The notes: generated by a model from the letters alone, not told the origin. Counted from the first letter of the stretch, positions 7,258-16,296 are shown. The stretch: DNA of 39,558 nucleotides from Phycisphaerae bacterium (GCA_029260235.1 JAJDDP010000096.1:1-39558), one strand, 5' to 3'. Made by a program: numbers and translations.

Positions 7258-8736
7258 ATGTTCGGAAAGAAGAAACACTCCTCAACTTCCCTCGAATCAA
7301 CCGGCGCGTCTTTCCACACGAAGAGGCCGCCCTCGATTTTATTGCCCCACCTGCGCGACTGCTCCACCTCTAAACGCAGCGGAACGCTGGAGGACTGGCT
7401 GCTCGCCGTCAGTGTAGCATGGCTCAGCCTGCTGCCCCTGGTGGGCTGTTTCTCCCAACGCGCGATCCCGATGAAACCCGGCGACATTGTTCATATTCAG
7501 ACCGCCGGGCTGACGTCGAGCTCGCCTCGTCCAGCCGATACCCGCCACTGGCTGCAGGACGCGCATACCCAACTCAAGACCCTCCTGCCCGGCTTGGCCA
7601 AATCGGCTTTGCTGACCGAGGACTTGGCAGACAGCGACGGCAAGCCGGTTGATGTGTTCCAACACTTCGGGATCGACCCGGCGCACCTACAATTGCTGCT
7701 CTTCAACTGGATGGGTCTGTCTCACACCGCCCAGGCGTGCGGCACTGGCGTGACCATCGAAACGCCTGCCCCGCCTTGGCCAGGCTTTGCCGACACCTGG
7801 ATTCCGATCCATGACAACCTCAAACTCGGCGGACGCATCGGCTATGCCCAGCGACATGGCGAGCGGATCGAGGCCGACTGCATTGTCATCCTCGGCGGCC
7901 TTTATGGCGACAACGGTACCTACCGAACCCGCGACCTTGCCATGGCCTTGCGCCGTGAGGGCTTTCATGTGCTGGCTTTGGAGCTTCGCGGTGCAGGACA
8001 AACCGAAGCAAGTTATCCCAGCGTCGCCTACAGTTTCGGCGTACAGGAAACCCACGATCTGATGACCGTTTCGACCTGGTTGGAAGTTCAACCCTGCGTG
8101 CGTCACACTGGATTGATTGGCTTCTGCTGGGGAGGCAATGCTGCCCTTCTCACCGCTTGGTACGATGGTGCGGCCCAAGATGATGCGGATGTTCGCCCCG
8201 AGCTGGCGAAACTGATGCCTGCCAGATCTGGTCGCAACCATTTTCGCGCCGGTGTGATCGCCTTCTCCCCGGTGTTGGCCTTCGAGGAGATGATTGAATT
8301 GCTGGAGACGGACCGTGATTCAGTCCGCGAGCCAGTGTGGGCTGGGTTGCAAGCGAACGTCCGCTGTCGGGCTGAGCGGAAAGGGTACGACGATGTCGAA
8401 GGCAGATTGGGCAAACTCATAGCCCGCGAGTATGCCGCCCAGCCTAGGGACTACCCGAATCACGTTCCGGATGGATTGAGGTTCCTTCGATTATTGCCGC
8501 ATCCCTCGGAACCCGTGGGCAACAAGCTGGCCAATGCCCGCGTCCCCGTCTTGATCGTCTACGGAGCCAACGACCCGCTCAGCCCCGCCCAAGACGTAGC
8601 CCAGCTCCTTGCCACGACTGACAATCCAAACGTTGCAGCCCTCGTCCTCCCCGGGGGTGGGCATGTGGGCTTTGCACCCTTTGCCCGCCGGTATTATTTC
8701 AGCCTGATTTACAATTTCTTCGACCCGCGGCGATGA
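7258..8736 (+). CDS. exported YheT/dienelactone-hydrolase-like alpha/beta hydrolase
   Basis: This encodes a 492-residue protein. A basic N-terminal stretch precedes a hydrophobic segment (~48-63) that ends in LPLVGC, a plausible lipobox. The hydrolase domain begins near residue 180 (DTWIPIHDNLKLGGRI). Its nucleophile elbow is LIGFCWGGNAAL with Cys290 in the nucleophile position, as in dienelactone hydrolases. The other triad members are Asp439 (VYGANDPLSP) and His469 (LPGGGHVGFAP). The GGGHVGF motif and overall length recall YheT-type esterases, which normally use Ser. The ATG at 7258 has only a modest GGGA upstream, and a start closer to the signal segment is possible. The substrate is unknown. 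It is divergent from another exported hydrolase. Confidence 0.8.
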   Translation: MFGKKKHSSTSLESTGASFHTKRPPSILLPHLRDCSTSKRSGTLEDWLLAVSVAWLSLLPLVGCFSQRAIPMKPGDIVHIQTAGLTSSSPRPADTRHWLQDAHTQLKTLLPGLAKSALLTEDLADSDGKPVDVFQHFGIDPAHLQLLLFNWMGLSHTAQACGTGVTIETPAPPWPGFADTWIPIHDNLKLGGRIGYAQRHGERIEADCIVILGGLYGDNGTYRTRDLAMALRREGFHVLALELRGAGQTEASYPSVAYSFGVQETHDLMTVSTWLEVQPCVRHTGLIGFCWGGNAALLTAWYDGAAQDDADVRPELAKLMPARSGRNHFRAGVIAFSPVLAFEEMIELLETDRDSVREPVWAGLQANVRCRAERKGYDDVEGRLGKLIAREYAAQPRDYPNHVPDGLRFLRLLPHPSEPVGNKLANARVPVLIVYGANDPLSPAQDVAQLLATTDNPNVAALVLPGGGHVGFAPFARRYYFSLIYNFFDPRR

Positions 8737-8815
8737 ACGGCAAGCCGGGCAGAACACCTCCAAGTATGCCAACTAGCCGCCCGCGACCCCCAGCGTGATC
8801 AGGAAAATCGCCGGT

Positions 8816-8844
8816 TTGATGCGAGGGCCGTCGCCCGATAGAAT
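8816..8844 (+). promoter_or_regulatory. sigma70-type promoter for the pilus/secretion cluster
   Basis: TTGATG (8816-8821), a 17-bp spacer (8822-8838) and TAGAAT (8839-8844). The -10 matches five of six positions and the -35 four of six. It would give a leader of about 108 nt before the first ATPase gene and may drive much of the 17-kb cluster. Confidence 0.5.
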
Positions 8845-8958
8845 TCGGTGCGATACGTTGGCCTCTCGGAATTGCCGAGGTGACGGTGTGCAGGCCCGAT
8901 AACTGAATTCGGAGCTAGGGTCGGGCTGGAGCAGTTTGTCCCAAAAACAGGATGAAGT

Positions 8959-10695
8959 ATGGCCAGAACACGAAAAAAGCTGGGTGAGATCCTCCTGAGT
9001 TGGGGACTCCTCAACGCCAACGGGCTGGCTGACGGCCTCGAATATGCCACCCAACACGGCAAGCGTATCGGCGAAGCCCTGGTGGAGCTGGAACTTGTCA
9101 GCGAAGAGGATGTTTGCAAGGCCCTGGCGACTCAATTCGGCTTTGAATATGTCGAGCTGGACAAAGTAGTCGATCAAAAAAACCTCGATCTGATCCCCAC
9201 CGAACTCATCCGTAAGCATCAAATCCTACCGATTGGTAACGAGGATGGGCGGCTCAAGATAGCCATCACCGACCCGCTCGATCTTGAGACGCTTGATCTG
9301 CTCCGGTTTCGCCTGAACACCGAGATTACCCCCACGCTGGCACCACCAAGTCGAGTCAAACGATTCATCGACACGTTCATCAACACGGACTCCGACGAGT
9401 TGTCCAAGACGATGGCCAGCATCGACCAGGAGGCACCAGAGGATCAACTGCCCGATGAACTAAAGGGCGTAGACGATTCAGCCGACGATGCCCCGATCGT
9501 ACGCTTGGTCGGGCTAGTGATCGGCGAAGCGGTGCGCAATAGGGCGAGCGACATTCACATTGAGCCGATGACCAACCGCGTTCGCGTTCGGTATCGCGTC
9601 GACGGCGTTTGTCATCTCCGAGATGATATCCCCAAGGAAATGCAGGCTGCGATCACCACCCGCTTCAAGATCATCTCCGGGATGGACATCGCCGAAAAGC
9701 GATTGCCGCAGGATGGCCGAATCAAGATGCAATTCGGCAAACAGAAAATCGATTTTCGAGTCAGCGCCCTGCCCAGCTATCACGGCGAAAGTATCGTCTT
9801 GCGTATTCTACGCCCCGAATCCGCCCAAGTGGGCATCGAAGCCCTCGGCTTTGAAGAAGACAACAACGAGATATTCCAACGGGTCATTCGACGCCCCAAC
9901 GGCATCTTTCTGGTGACAGGCCCTACCGGATCAGGCAAGACCACTACCCTGTACTCAGCCCTTCAGGCACTCAACCGTCCTGACAAGAAGATCATCACCG
10001 CCGAAGACCCGGTCGAGTACAACTTCACCGGCATGAACCAGTGCCAAGTTCGTGAAGAAATAGGGTTAAGCTTCTCCAATATTCTGCGGGCTATGCTCCG
10101 CCAAGCGCCCAACATCATCCTGGTGGGTGAGATTCGCGACAAAGAAGTAGCCGACGTCGCCATCCAGGCTGCCCTAACCGGCCACTTGGTCTTTAGCACC
10201 TTGCACACCAACGACGCCCCGTCTGCGATCACGCGTTTGATCGACATGGGGGTCAAGCCGTTCTTGGTGGCTAGTTCAATCCAGGCGATCATGGCCCAGC
10301 GTCTGATCCGAATTATCTGTCCGGATTGCGCCGAGCCTGACCCCAAGCCAAGCAAGTTCTTGATCAAATTGCTGGGCATCACCCCTGAAGAAGCCGCGGG
10401 CGCCAAGTTCACCAAGGGCAAGGGCTGCAAGCGGTGCAGTGGTGCCGGGTACCGGGGTCGGCGAGGTATCTTCGAGATGCTGGTCATGAATAACGAGCTG
10501 CGCGACCTGGCCATGCACCGGGCCTCGATTACCAAGCTTCGCAAGGCGGCCATAGCTTCTGGGATGAGAAACCTGCTCTCGGACGGAAAGCTCAAAGTCC
10601 TGCGAGGGATCACCACACTCGATGAAATCGCCCGTATTGCCAAGGCTGAGGGCGTCATTGATGAGGACGTGGATCTCGACCAGACAGATGAGTAA
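8959..10695 (+). CDS. PilB/GspE-type extension/secretion ATPase (first copy)
   Basis: This encodes a 578-residue hexameric motor ATPase of the type IV pilus/type II secretion superfamily. The N-terminal ~150 residues form an MshEN/GspE N domain (KKLGEILLSWGLL ... EEDVCKALATQFGF). The ATPase core has Walker A GPTGSGKTTTLYSAL near residue 320, the Asp box ITAEDPVEY, Walker B NIILVGEIRD near 385, and the His box TGHLVFSTLHTNDAP. A tetracysteine zinc element follows (CPDC ... CKRC, ~453-494), a GspE/PilB trait. The ATG is set by AGGA 8 nt upstream. It heads the cluster, followed by a PilT and a second PilB/GspE. The pair shares the same domain order but the two are clearly diverged. Confidence 0.93.
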   Translation: MARTRKKLGEILLSWGLLNANGLADGLEYATQHGKRIGEALVELELVSEEDVCKALATQFGFEYVELDKVVDQKNLDLIPTELIRKHQILPIGNEDGRLKIAITDPLDLETLDLLRFRLNTEITPTLAPPSRVKRFIDTFINTDSDELSKTMASIDQEAPEDQLPDELKGVDDSADDAPIVRLVGLVIGEAVRNRASDIHIEPMTNRVRVRYRVDGVCHLRDDIPKEMQAAITTRFKIISGMDIAEKRLPQDGRIKMQFGKQKIDFRVSALPSYHGESIVLRILRPESAQVGIEALGFEEDNNEIFQRVIRRPNGIFLVTGPTGSGKTTTLYSALQALNRPDKKIITAEDPVEYNFTGMNQCQVREEIGLSFSNILRAMLRQAPNIILVGEIRDKEVADVAIQAALTGHLVFSTLHTNDAPSAITRLIDMGVKPFLVASSIQAIMAQRLIRIICPDCAEPDPKPSKFLIKLLGITPEEAAGAKFTKGKGCKRCSGAGYRGRRGIFEMLVMNNELRDLAMHRASITKLRKAAIASGMRNLLSDGKLKVLRGITTLDEIARIAKAEGVIDEDVDLDQTDE

Positions 10696-10716
10696 TCTTC
10701 GTCTTAGCCAGGAGAT

Positions 10717-10768
10717 CGCCGCAGCGAAAACCAAGCAGGCGATTTCCGGCTGCTTGGCGAGATCGGCG
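10717..10768 (+). other. inverted-repeat hairpin between ATPase genes
   Basis: CCAAGCAG (10731-10738) and CTGCTTGG (10750-10757) form a perfect 8-bp stem with an 11-nt loop. It is enclosed by CGCCG (10717-10721) and CGGCG (10764-10768). It lies in the 141-bp gap before pilT and has no T-run. It may act as an mRNA processing or attenuation element, or a weak rho-dependent pause. Confidence 0.45.
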
Positions 10769-10836
10769 GACCGACGACACGACCTGCAGTGATAAACGGC
10801 ACGATTCATAAGAATCGCATTGATTAGGGAGTATTG

Positions 10837-11958
10837 ATGTCATCTATTCATATTGATCGCCTTTTGGAAACCGTGATCAAACAGGGCGCGTCGGACCTGC
10901 ATCTGACCGTCGGTCGCCCACCCGTCATCAGGCTCCATGGTCGGCTACGTAACCTGGAAACCAAGGTGCTCGGGCCAGACGACACCGTTGCGCTGATGAA
11001 GTCGATCACTCCCGACCGGGGCCAACAGGAGATTCAGGAGGAGGGCGGAACCGACTTTGGGTTTGCTTTCGGGGACAGGGGCCGCTTCCGCGTAGCTGTC
11101 TTTCGCCAAAAAGGCAGCCTCGCCATGGTGCTGCGGCTGATCCCCAATGAGCTGCTCTCTTTCGAGACCATCGGACTACCCACGATTTGCCGGGCATTAT
11201 GCCGCAGGCCTCGAGGCCTATTCCTGGTGACAGGCCCTACCGGCTCGGGCAAGACCACGACTCTGGCCAGCATGATCAACTATGTCAATACCAACTTCGA
11301 TCGGCACATCATTACGGTCGAAGACCCGGTCGAGTACTATCACAACCACAAGAAATCGATCATCAACCAGCGTGAAGTAGGCGGGGATGTGCCGACGTTC
11401 GCCGAAGCCCTCCGCCGCGCCTTGCGCCAAGATCCCGACGTGATCCTGGTTGGCGAGCTGCGTGACCTTGAAACCATGGAAGCAGCCGTCTCTGCGGCTG
11501 AAACCGGTCACTTGGTCTTTGGAACGCTGCACACCACCGGCTGTCAGGGTACAGTCAACCGAATTATCGACGCCTTCCCCACCAACCAGCAAGAGCAGGT
11601 ACGTATCCAGCTTTCAACCAATCTGATCGCCGTGCTTTCACAGGCTTTGATGCCCCGCCAACCCAAGGGCATGGTTGCCGCCTATGAATTCATGGTGGTA
11701 ACGCCAGCCATCGCCAACCTGATCCGCGAGAACAAGACCTACCGGGTCGATTCCGCGATTCAAACGGGCAAGAAGTTCGGCATGCAGTTGCTGGATGATC
11801 ACCTCTGGCAACTGTACAGCTCAGGCGAAATTGACGCCGAGGATGCGGTGGACCGGGCCAGAAATCCCGGCGTGCTGCAAGACAAGATCGATGCCCATCT
11901 GCGTGGCTCAGAAATGACTGAGATTGATGGTGAGGAAAAAGACGAAGATTTGAATTAG
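10837..11958 (+). CDS. pilT: PilT-type twitching/retraction ATPase
   Basis: This encodes a 373-residue hexameric ATPase that powers pilus retraction. It shows the PilT N-terminal PAS-like region (SDLHLTVGRPPVIRLHG), Walker A GPTGSGKTTTLASMI near residue 131, ITVEDPVEY, Walker B DVILVGELRD near 201, and GHLVFGTLHTTGC. The C-terminal signature TPAIANLIRENKTYRV corresponds to the AIRNLIRE retraction motif. It lacks the tetracysteine element seen in the flanking PilB/GspE proteins. ATG 10837 is chosen because AGGGAG lies 5 nt upstream; the TTG at 10834 sits too close to it. Its presence between two extension-type ATPases favours a dynamic pilus rather than a pure type II secretion system. Confidence 0.93.
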   Translation: MSSIHIDRLLETVIKQGASDLHLTVGRPPVIRLHGRLRNLETKVLGPDDTVALMKSITPDRGQQEIQEEGGTDFGFAFGDRGRFRVAVFRQKGSLAMVLRLIPNELLSFETIGLPTICRALCRRPRGLFLVTGPTGSGKTTTLASMINYVNTNFDRHIITVEDPVEYYHNHKKSIINQREVGGDVPTFAEALRRALRQDPDVILVGELRDLETMEAAVSAAETGHLVFGTLHTTGCQGTVNRIIDAFPTNQQEQVRIQLSTNLIAVLSQALMPRQPKGMVAAYEFMVVTPAIANLIRENKTYRVDSAIQTGKKFGMQLLDDHLWQLYSSGEIDAEDAVDRARNPGVLQDKIDAHLRGSEMTEIDGEEKDEDLN

Positions 11959-12053
11959 TAGCCAACTATCGCCGGGAAATGATTGAAACTGGCAGTGACA
12001 ACAAGAGGCACCGCACTACTAAATCAGTAAGTTAAGAAAGCAGCGAACGCATA

Positions 12054-13805
12054 ATGTCCAAACGCCTTAAGATGCCGGCAATCGAACAGCTTCAGGGACG
12101 CCAGTTAGGGCGAATTCTGATCAAGATGGGCCGAATCCGTCGGGGGGACGTGGTCGAAGCCCTTGAGCTCCAGAAGCAGCGTGGCGGCCCAATCGGGTCA
12201 ATTTTGGTCGAGCTAGGCCACATCACTGAGGAAGATCTCAATTTAGCCTTGGCAGCCCAAGTAGGCATGGAAGCCATCGAACTTGGCACCATGGAGATCC
12301 CCGATGAAGTGATAAAAATGGTGCCCAGCCAGATGGCCAACACCTACAAGGCTGTGCCGTTCGACTACGACGCCGGCAAGAACATGCTTTCGATTGCGGT
12401 CGCTTCACCGGACAACTTCCAAGCCACCGACGACCTCCAGACGCTCATGGGCTTCTCGGTCAAGGCAGCCATCACCCCAGCAGACGACCTGAAGAAAGCC
12501 CTTGATCGGTACTACCCCGAAGAAGAACAGGAGTCCATCACCACCCTCATCGATGAAATCCAATCCGATGAAGATCTCGTGCGCTTCGAGGGAAGGGGCG
12601 ACAGCATCGACTTGGAAGAACTCAAGGAGATGGCTGACTCCAACCCGGTCAAGAAGCTGCTCAACCTGGTCCTCCTCCAAGCCATTCGCGACAAAGCTTC
12701 GGACATCCACTTCGAACCGTTCGAGGACGAATTCAAGATGCGCTACCGCATCGACGGCGTCCTCTACGAGATGGTCCCACCGCCGCGATACATCGCGGTC
12801 GCCATCGCCTCGCGTATCAAGGTCATGGCCAACCTTGACATCGCCGAGCGTCGCCTGCCCCAGGATGGGCGTATTGAGCTGATCGTCGCCGGCAATCCGA
12901 TTGACTTGCGTGTCGCTGTCCTGCCCACCATGTTCGGCGAGTCGGTGGTCATGCGTATTTTGGACCGGTCAGCCGTGCAGCTCGACCTGGATCGTCTGGG
13001 GCTTCGCGAGGATGATCTCTCCGTACTGCGACAGATGATCCACAAGCCCAACGGCATCGTCATCAATACTGGCCCGACTGGCTGCGGCAAGACCACCACG
13101 CTCTATGCCTGCCTCAAAGAACTGAACACAATCGAAACGAAAATCCTCACCAGCGAGGATCCGGTCGAATACGACATCGACGGCATGGTGCAGTGCCAGG
13201 TCCGGGCCGACATCGGGCTGACCTTCGGCCGCTGCCTCCGTTCCTTCCTGCGGCAAGACCCGGACATCATCCTGGTGGGTGAGATTCGAGACCTCGAGAC
13301 CGCCCAAATCGCCGTCCAGGCCTCGTTGACGGGACACTTGGTTCTTACCACCCTGCATACGAACGACGCCCCCAGCGCCATTGCGCGCATGTTGGACTTG
13401 GGTTTGGAGACATTCCTGATTACAGCAACACTTGAGGCGATCGTTGCCCAGCGGCTCTGCCGGAGAATTTGCGACAATTGCAAGACCGAGTTTCATCCGT
13501 CTGAACAGTTGTTGCTGGAATTGAACCTGTCTCAAGAAGATGTCGAGGGCAAGCTGCTCTACTATGGCAAGGGCTGCGATTACTGCAACAACACCGGCTA
13601 TCGAGGCCGACAGGGCATTTACGAGATCATGGTCGTGGACGATGAAATCAGGGAAGAAATCATCGCCGAGTCATCAACGGCTGCGTTGCGTGCCCTCGCC
13701 TTAAAGAAGGGCATGAGAACCCTCCGAGAGAGCGGCCTGCTGGCCATTTTCGACGGGGTGACTACGATTGAAGAGGTCGTGAAAGAGACCGTGGTCGACG
13801 ACTAA
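12054..13805 (+). CDS. PilB/GspE-type extension/secretion ATPase (second copy)
   Basis: This encodes a 583-residue motor ATPase. An MshEN-type N domain (QLGRILIKMGRIRRGDVVEAL ... AQVGMEAIELG, ~15-155) is followed by a linker and the ATPase core. Walker A is GPTGCGKTTTLYACL near residue 340, with Cys replacing the usual Ser. ILTSEDPVEY, Walker B DIILVGEIRD near 404, and TGHLVLTTLHTNDAP follow. The zinc element is CDNC ... CDYC near 475-510, followed by GYRGRQGIYEIMVVDDEI. No strong RBS is visible before the ATG. It ends 14 bp before the platform gene, so this copy is probably the partner of that PilC/GspF. The first copy may serve other substrates or hetero-hexamers. Confidence 0.93.
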   Translation: MSKRLKMPAIEQLQGRQLGRILIKMGRIRRGDVVEALELQKQRGGPIGSILVELGHITEEDLNLALAAQVGMEAIELGTMEIPDEVIKMVPSQMANTYKAVPFDYDAGKNMLSIAVASPDNFQATDDLQTLMGFSVKAAITPADDLKKALDRYYPEEEQESITTLIDEIQSDEDLVRFEGRGDSIDLEELKEMADSNPVKKLLNLVLLQAIRDKASDIHFEPFEDEFKMRYRIDGVLYEMVPPPRYIAVAIASRIKVMANLDIAERRLPQDGRIELIVAGNPIDLRVAVLPTMFGESVVMRILDRSAVQLDLDRLGLREDDLSVLRQMIHKPNGIVINTGPTGCGKTTTLYACLKELNTIETKILTSEDPVEYDIDGMVQCQVRADIGLTFGRCLRSFLRQDPDIILVGEIRDLETAQIAVQASLTGHLVLTTLHTNDAPSAIARMLDLGLETFLITATLEAIVAQRLCRRICDNCKTEFHPSEQLLLELNLSQEDVEGKLLYYGKGCDYCNNTGYRGRQGIYEIMVVDDEIREEIIAESSTAALRALALKKGMRTLRESGLLAIFDGVTTIEEVVKETVVDD

Positions 13806-13819
13806 CAGAGGATGGCCAA

Positions 13820-15079
13820 ATGCCAAAATACACCTACGAGGCCATGAGCCAGGCGGGGCAAGAAGTCAAGGATGAGATTGACGCTATCTCGACCGAGGAC
13901 GCCCTAGCCAAGATCCGCAACCTGGGGTACTTCCCCACCCGCATCCGCGAAAAAGGCGGCAAAAAAAAGGGTGGCGCTGCCGGCGGCAAGAAAAAAGGCG
14001 GCGGGATAACACTATCCATCGGCGGGGTAAAGCTGAAGGTCATCACCCAGTTCACGCGGCAGCTCTCCACCCTCCAAGACGCCGGCCTACCCGTACTTCG
14101 AAGCCTCAGCATCCTCGAACAGCAGCAAAAGCCAGGTATCATGAAGAACGCCCTGCGCGGGGTGTGCGAGGACGTCGAGGGTGGAGCAACGCTTTCAGAG
14201 GCCTTCGGCAAACACCCAAAAGCCTTCGACCGGCTCTACGTCAACATGGTCGCTGCCGGCGAAACGGGCGGTGTATTGGACGTGATTCTGCTTCGCTTGG
14301 CTGAGTTCATGGAGAAGGCCCAGAAGCTACGGCGCAAGGTCGTCGGGGCCATGATCTACCCGACGGTGGTGATCTCTTTCGCTGTCGGCATCGTGACGGG
14401 CATTATGATTGTCGTGGTGCCAAAGTTCGAGGAGATTTTTGTCGACTTCGACACCAAACTGCCGGAAGTGACCGTGTTCCTCATTAATATCTCGAACTGG
14501 TTCGTCAAAGGCACGCCGCCGGGATGGGCGGTGATTCTCTTAAGCCCGATTATTTTCACGCTCTTGTTCAAGTTGGTTCGTCAGTCCAAGGGTGGGCGGT
14601 TTGTCTCCGACTTCATCCTCTTGAAGATACCCATTCTGGGGCAAATCCTGGGCAAAACCTCGATTGCCCGGTTTACACGGACACTAGGTACGCTGGTCAA
14701 TGCCGGCGTCCCCATCCTCGAAGCCATCAACATCACCCGGGAGACATCGGGCAACGAAGTCTACGCCCGTGCCCTGGGAACCGTGCATGATGCCATTCGG
14801 GAAGGCGACAGTTTTGCCAACCCGCTACGGGCCGCTAAGGTGTGCGACGGCATCGTGGTCAACATGATCGACGTCGGCGAGGAAACGGGCGACCTCGACA
14901 AGATGCTGATCAAAATTGCAGACAACTATGACGAAGAGGTCGATGTTCTGGTAGACAGCTTGGTCTCCCTATTGGAGCCGATCATGGTCCTAGTGCTAGG
15001 CCTGATCGTAGGCTTTATCGTAATCGCCCTGTTCTTGCCGCTAGTATCGCTGATTAACTCGGTGTCCGGCGGCAGCTAG
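13820..15079 (+). CDS. pilC: PilC/GspF inner-membrane platform protein
   Basis: This encodes a 419-residue polytopic protein that forms the inner-membrane platform on which the ATPases act. It has the classic start MPKYTYEAMSQAGQEV, two GspF domains (about residues 75-200 and 275-400), and three hydrophobic helices: around residue 175-198 (MIYPTVVISFAVGIVTGIMI), ~235-255, and near the C terminus (VLVLGLIVGFIVIALFLPL). Between the N-terminal segment and the first GspF domain lies a Lys/Gly-rich linker (KKKGGAAGGKKKGGG, ~50-65), longer than usual. AGGA lies 7 nt before the ATG, and the gene follows the second PilB/GspE by 14 bp. Confidence 0.93.
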   Translation: MPKYTYEAMSQAGQEVKDEIDAISTEDALAKIRNLGYFPTRIREKGGKKKGGAAGGKKKGGGITLSIGGVKLKVITQFTRQLSTLQDAGLPVLRSLSILEQQQKPGIMKNALRGVCEDVEGGATLSEAFGKHPKAFDRLYVNMVAAGETGGVLDVILLRLAEFMEKAQKLRRKVVGAMIYPTVVISFAVGIVTGIMIVVVPKFEEIFVDFDTKLPEVTVFLINISNWFVKGTPPGWAVILLSPIIFTLLFKLVRQSKGGRFVSDFILLKIPILGQILGKTSIARFTRTLGTLVNAGVPILEAINITRETSGNEVYARALGTVHDAIREGDSFANPLRAAKVCDGIVVNMIDVGEETGDLDKMLIKIADNYDEEVDVLVDSLVSLLEPIMVLVLGLIVGFIVIALFLPLVSLINSVSGGS

Positions 15080-15096
15080 AAGCCTGTTGAGGAAAT

Positions 15097-15146
15097 ATGG
15101 CACTTGCTTCTAGCCAGTGTGTTTACCGGCAAGATGAAGGTGCCAC
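15097..15146 (+). repeat. degenerate REPIN-like element, type B
   Basis: The left unit is ATGG, then CACTTGC, loop TTCTA and GCCAGTG (15097-15119). Four nt later comes an inverted partner (15124-15146) ending in GTGCCAC. That partner agrees with the reverse complement of the left unit at 17 of 23 positions when the head is read as GTGG. It lies in the gap between pilC and the first pseudopilin gene, and resembles the perfect pair at 21113-21180. Confidence 0.6.
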
Positions 15147-15212
15147 ACAGGAGCCATCAACAGTTACCGCATGGCGCCATGATGAACGCTTGGCCACGAC
15201 GTAGAAAGCAGA

Positions 15213-16259
15213 ATGACTTCGAGTTTTATGAGGCGACCCAAAATGTGCTACCCAAAACGCAATAACCAGAGGACCGGCTTCACGCTTATCGAGTTGCTGG
15301 TCGTCGTCGCCATCATAGGCCTGTTAGTCGCTATCCTGCTTCCCTCGTTAAGTACAGCCAGGGACACCGCCAAGGACGCATCGACCAAAGTGCTGATCCA
15401 GTCGGTCACTCAAGCCCTGCAAGCATTCCAAGGTGCCAACGAAAAGCAGTTCCGGGCAACCAATGGCTATCCCTCCTCCCACCAGGGACCGGACATCCAC
15501 GAAACCTCGCCTCCGACGCCGGACATTCTCTACGGCGCTCACTGGCTTGTGCGGGCTATGATGGGCAAGGACCTCAAAGGCATGGTGCTGCCCAGTACCG
15601 TGCCGGAATCGATCAAGCTCACGCCGGATGTCTGGTATGACATGGATCCGCTCGGCAACGGGGGTGGCCCATTGGATCGCATCGACCCCTACCTGGATCC
15701 AGGCGGCGTGAAATTGATGGCTACACGGGACATTGTCCATCGCGGCGAGCCTGACTCCAGCTTGATGGACATGGACAAGAGCGATGGCTTGGCGGCTCCG
15801 GTTATTGTTGATCCCCATGGGAGGCCCTTGCTGTATTATCTCGCCAACCCCCGAGGCAAGACCCTGACTCAGCAAAGCGCCCTTTCAGGCGATTGGCAGA
15901 ACGGCCTAACCCCCTACTATGTCTACGACGACAACACGGGTTTCACCGGCACCGATGGCCTGGATGGATTGCGATTCAAAGCTGGGCTTGTACAAGATCG
16001 CGCCAGCACAAAAAACGCCCATCTCATCAGCCGCCTTGGTGTCGATACGCCCGCCGCGATTCAAGACACCGACAACCTAGACACTTTCACCCACTACATC
16101 CTAAACAAGCAAATTTATGACAACAGCGGAAGTTCCAGCGTTCCCAATAGCCAAACAATTCGTCCGTATAACCCCGAGACTTTTCTCTTGATCACCGCAG
16201 GACGAGACGGCATTTACGGCAACGTGGACGATGTGAACAACTTCGGCAGAAGGAACTAG
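15213..16259 (+). CDS. GspG-like major pseudopilin 1
   Basis: This encodes a 348-residue pseudopilin, long for a GspG (~145). A basic leader ends in RTG, followed by FTLIELLVVVAIIGLLVAILLP. Prepilin peptidase would cut after Gly-1, leaving Phe+1 and Glu+5. The C-terminal half has GspG-like features: VDPHGRPLLYYLANP corresponds to the D-x-W-G-x-P-Y region, and FLLITAGRDGIYGNVDDVNNFG to the calcium-binding loop. A large insertion (~residues 90-190) separates the helix from this core. ATGs at 15213, 15228 and 15243 are all possible starts, with no decisive RBS. It is the first of six pseudopilin genes. Confidence 0.88.
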   Translation: MTSSFMRRPKMCYPKRNNQRTGFTLIELLVVVAIIGLLVAILLPSLSTARDTAKDASTKVLIQSVTQALQAFQGANEKQFRATNGYPSSHQGPDIHETSPPTPDILYGAHWLVRAMMGKDLKGMVLPSTVPESIKLTPDVWYDMDPLGNGGGPLDRIDPYLDPGGVKLMATRDIVHRGEPDSSLMDMDKSDGLAAPVIVDPHGRPLLYYLANPRGKTLTQQSALSGDWQNGLTPYYVYDDNTGFTGTDGLDGLRFKAGLVQDRASTKNAHLISRLGVDTPAAIQDTDNLDTFTHYILNKQIYDNSGSSSVPNSQTIRPYNPETFLLITAGRDGIYGNVDDVNNFGRRN

Positions 16260-16296
16260 GCACATGGATTTTCTTGGACGCCATGAGAGGTATGCC

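Noticed and set aside
9963..10658. 231-codon minus-strand frame
   Set aside because: It lies wholly opposite the first PilB/GspE gene, and its composition is rich in Arg/Ser as expected of a shadow frame.
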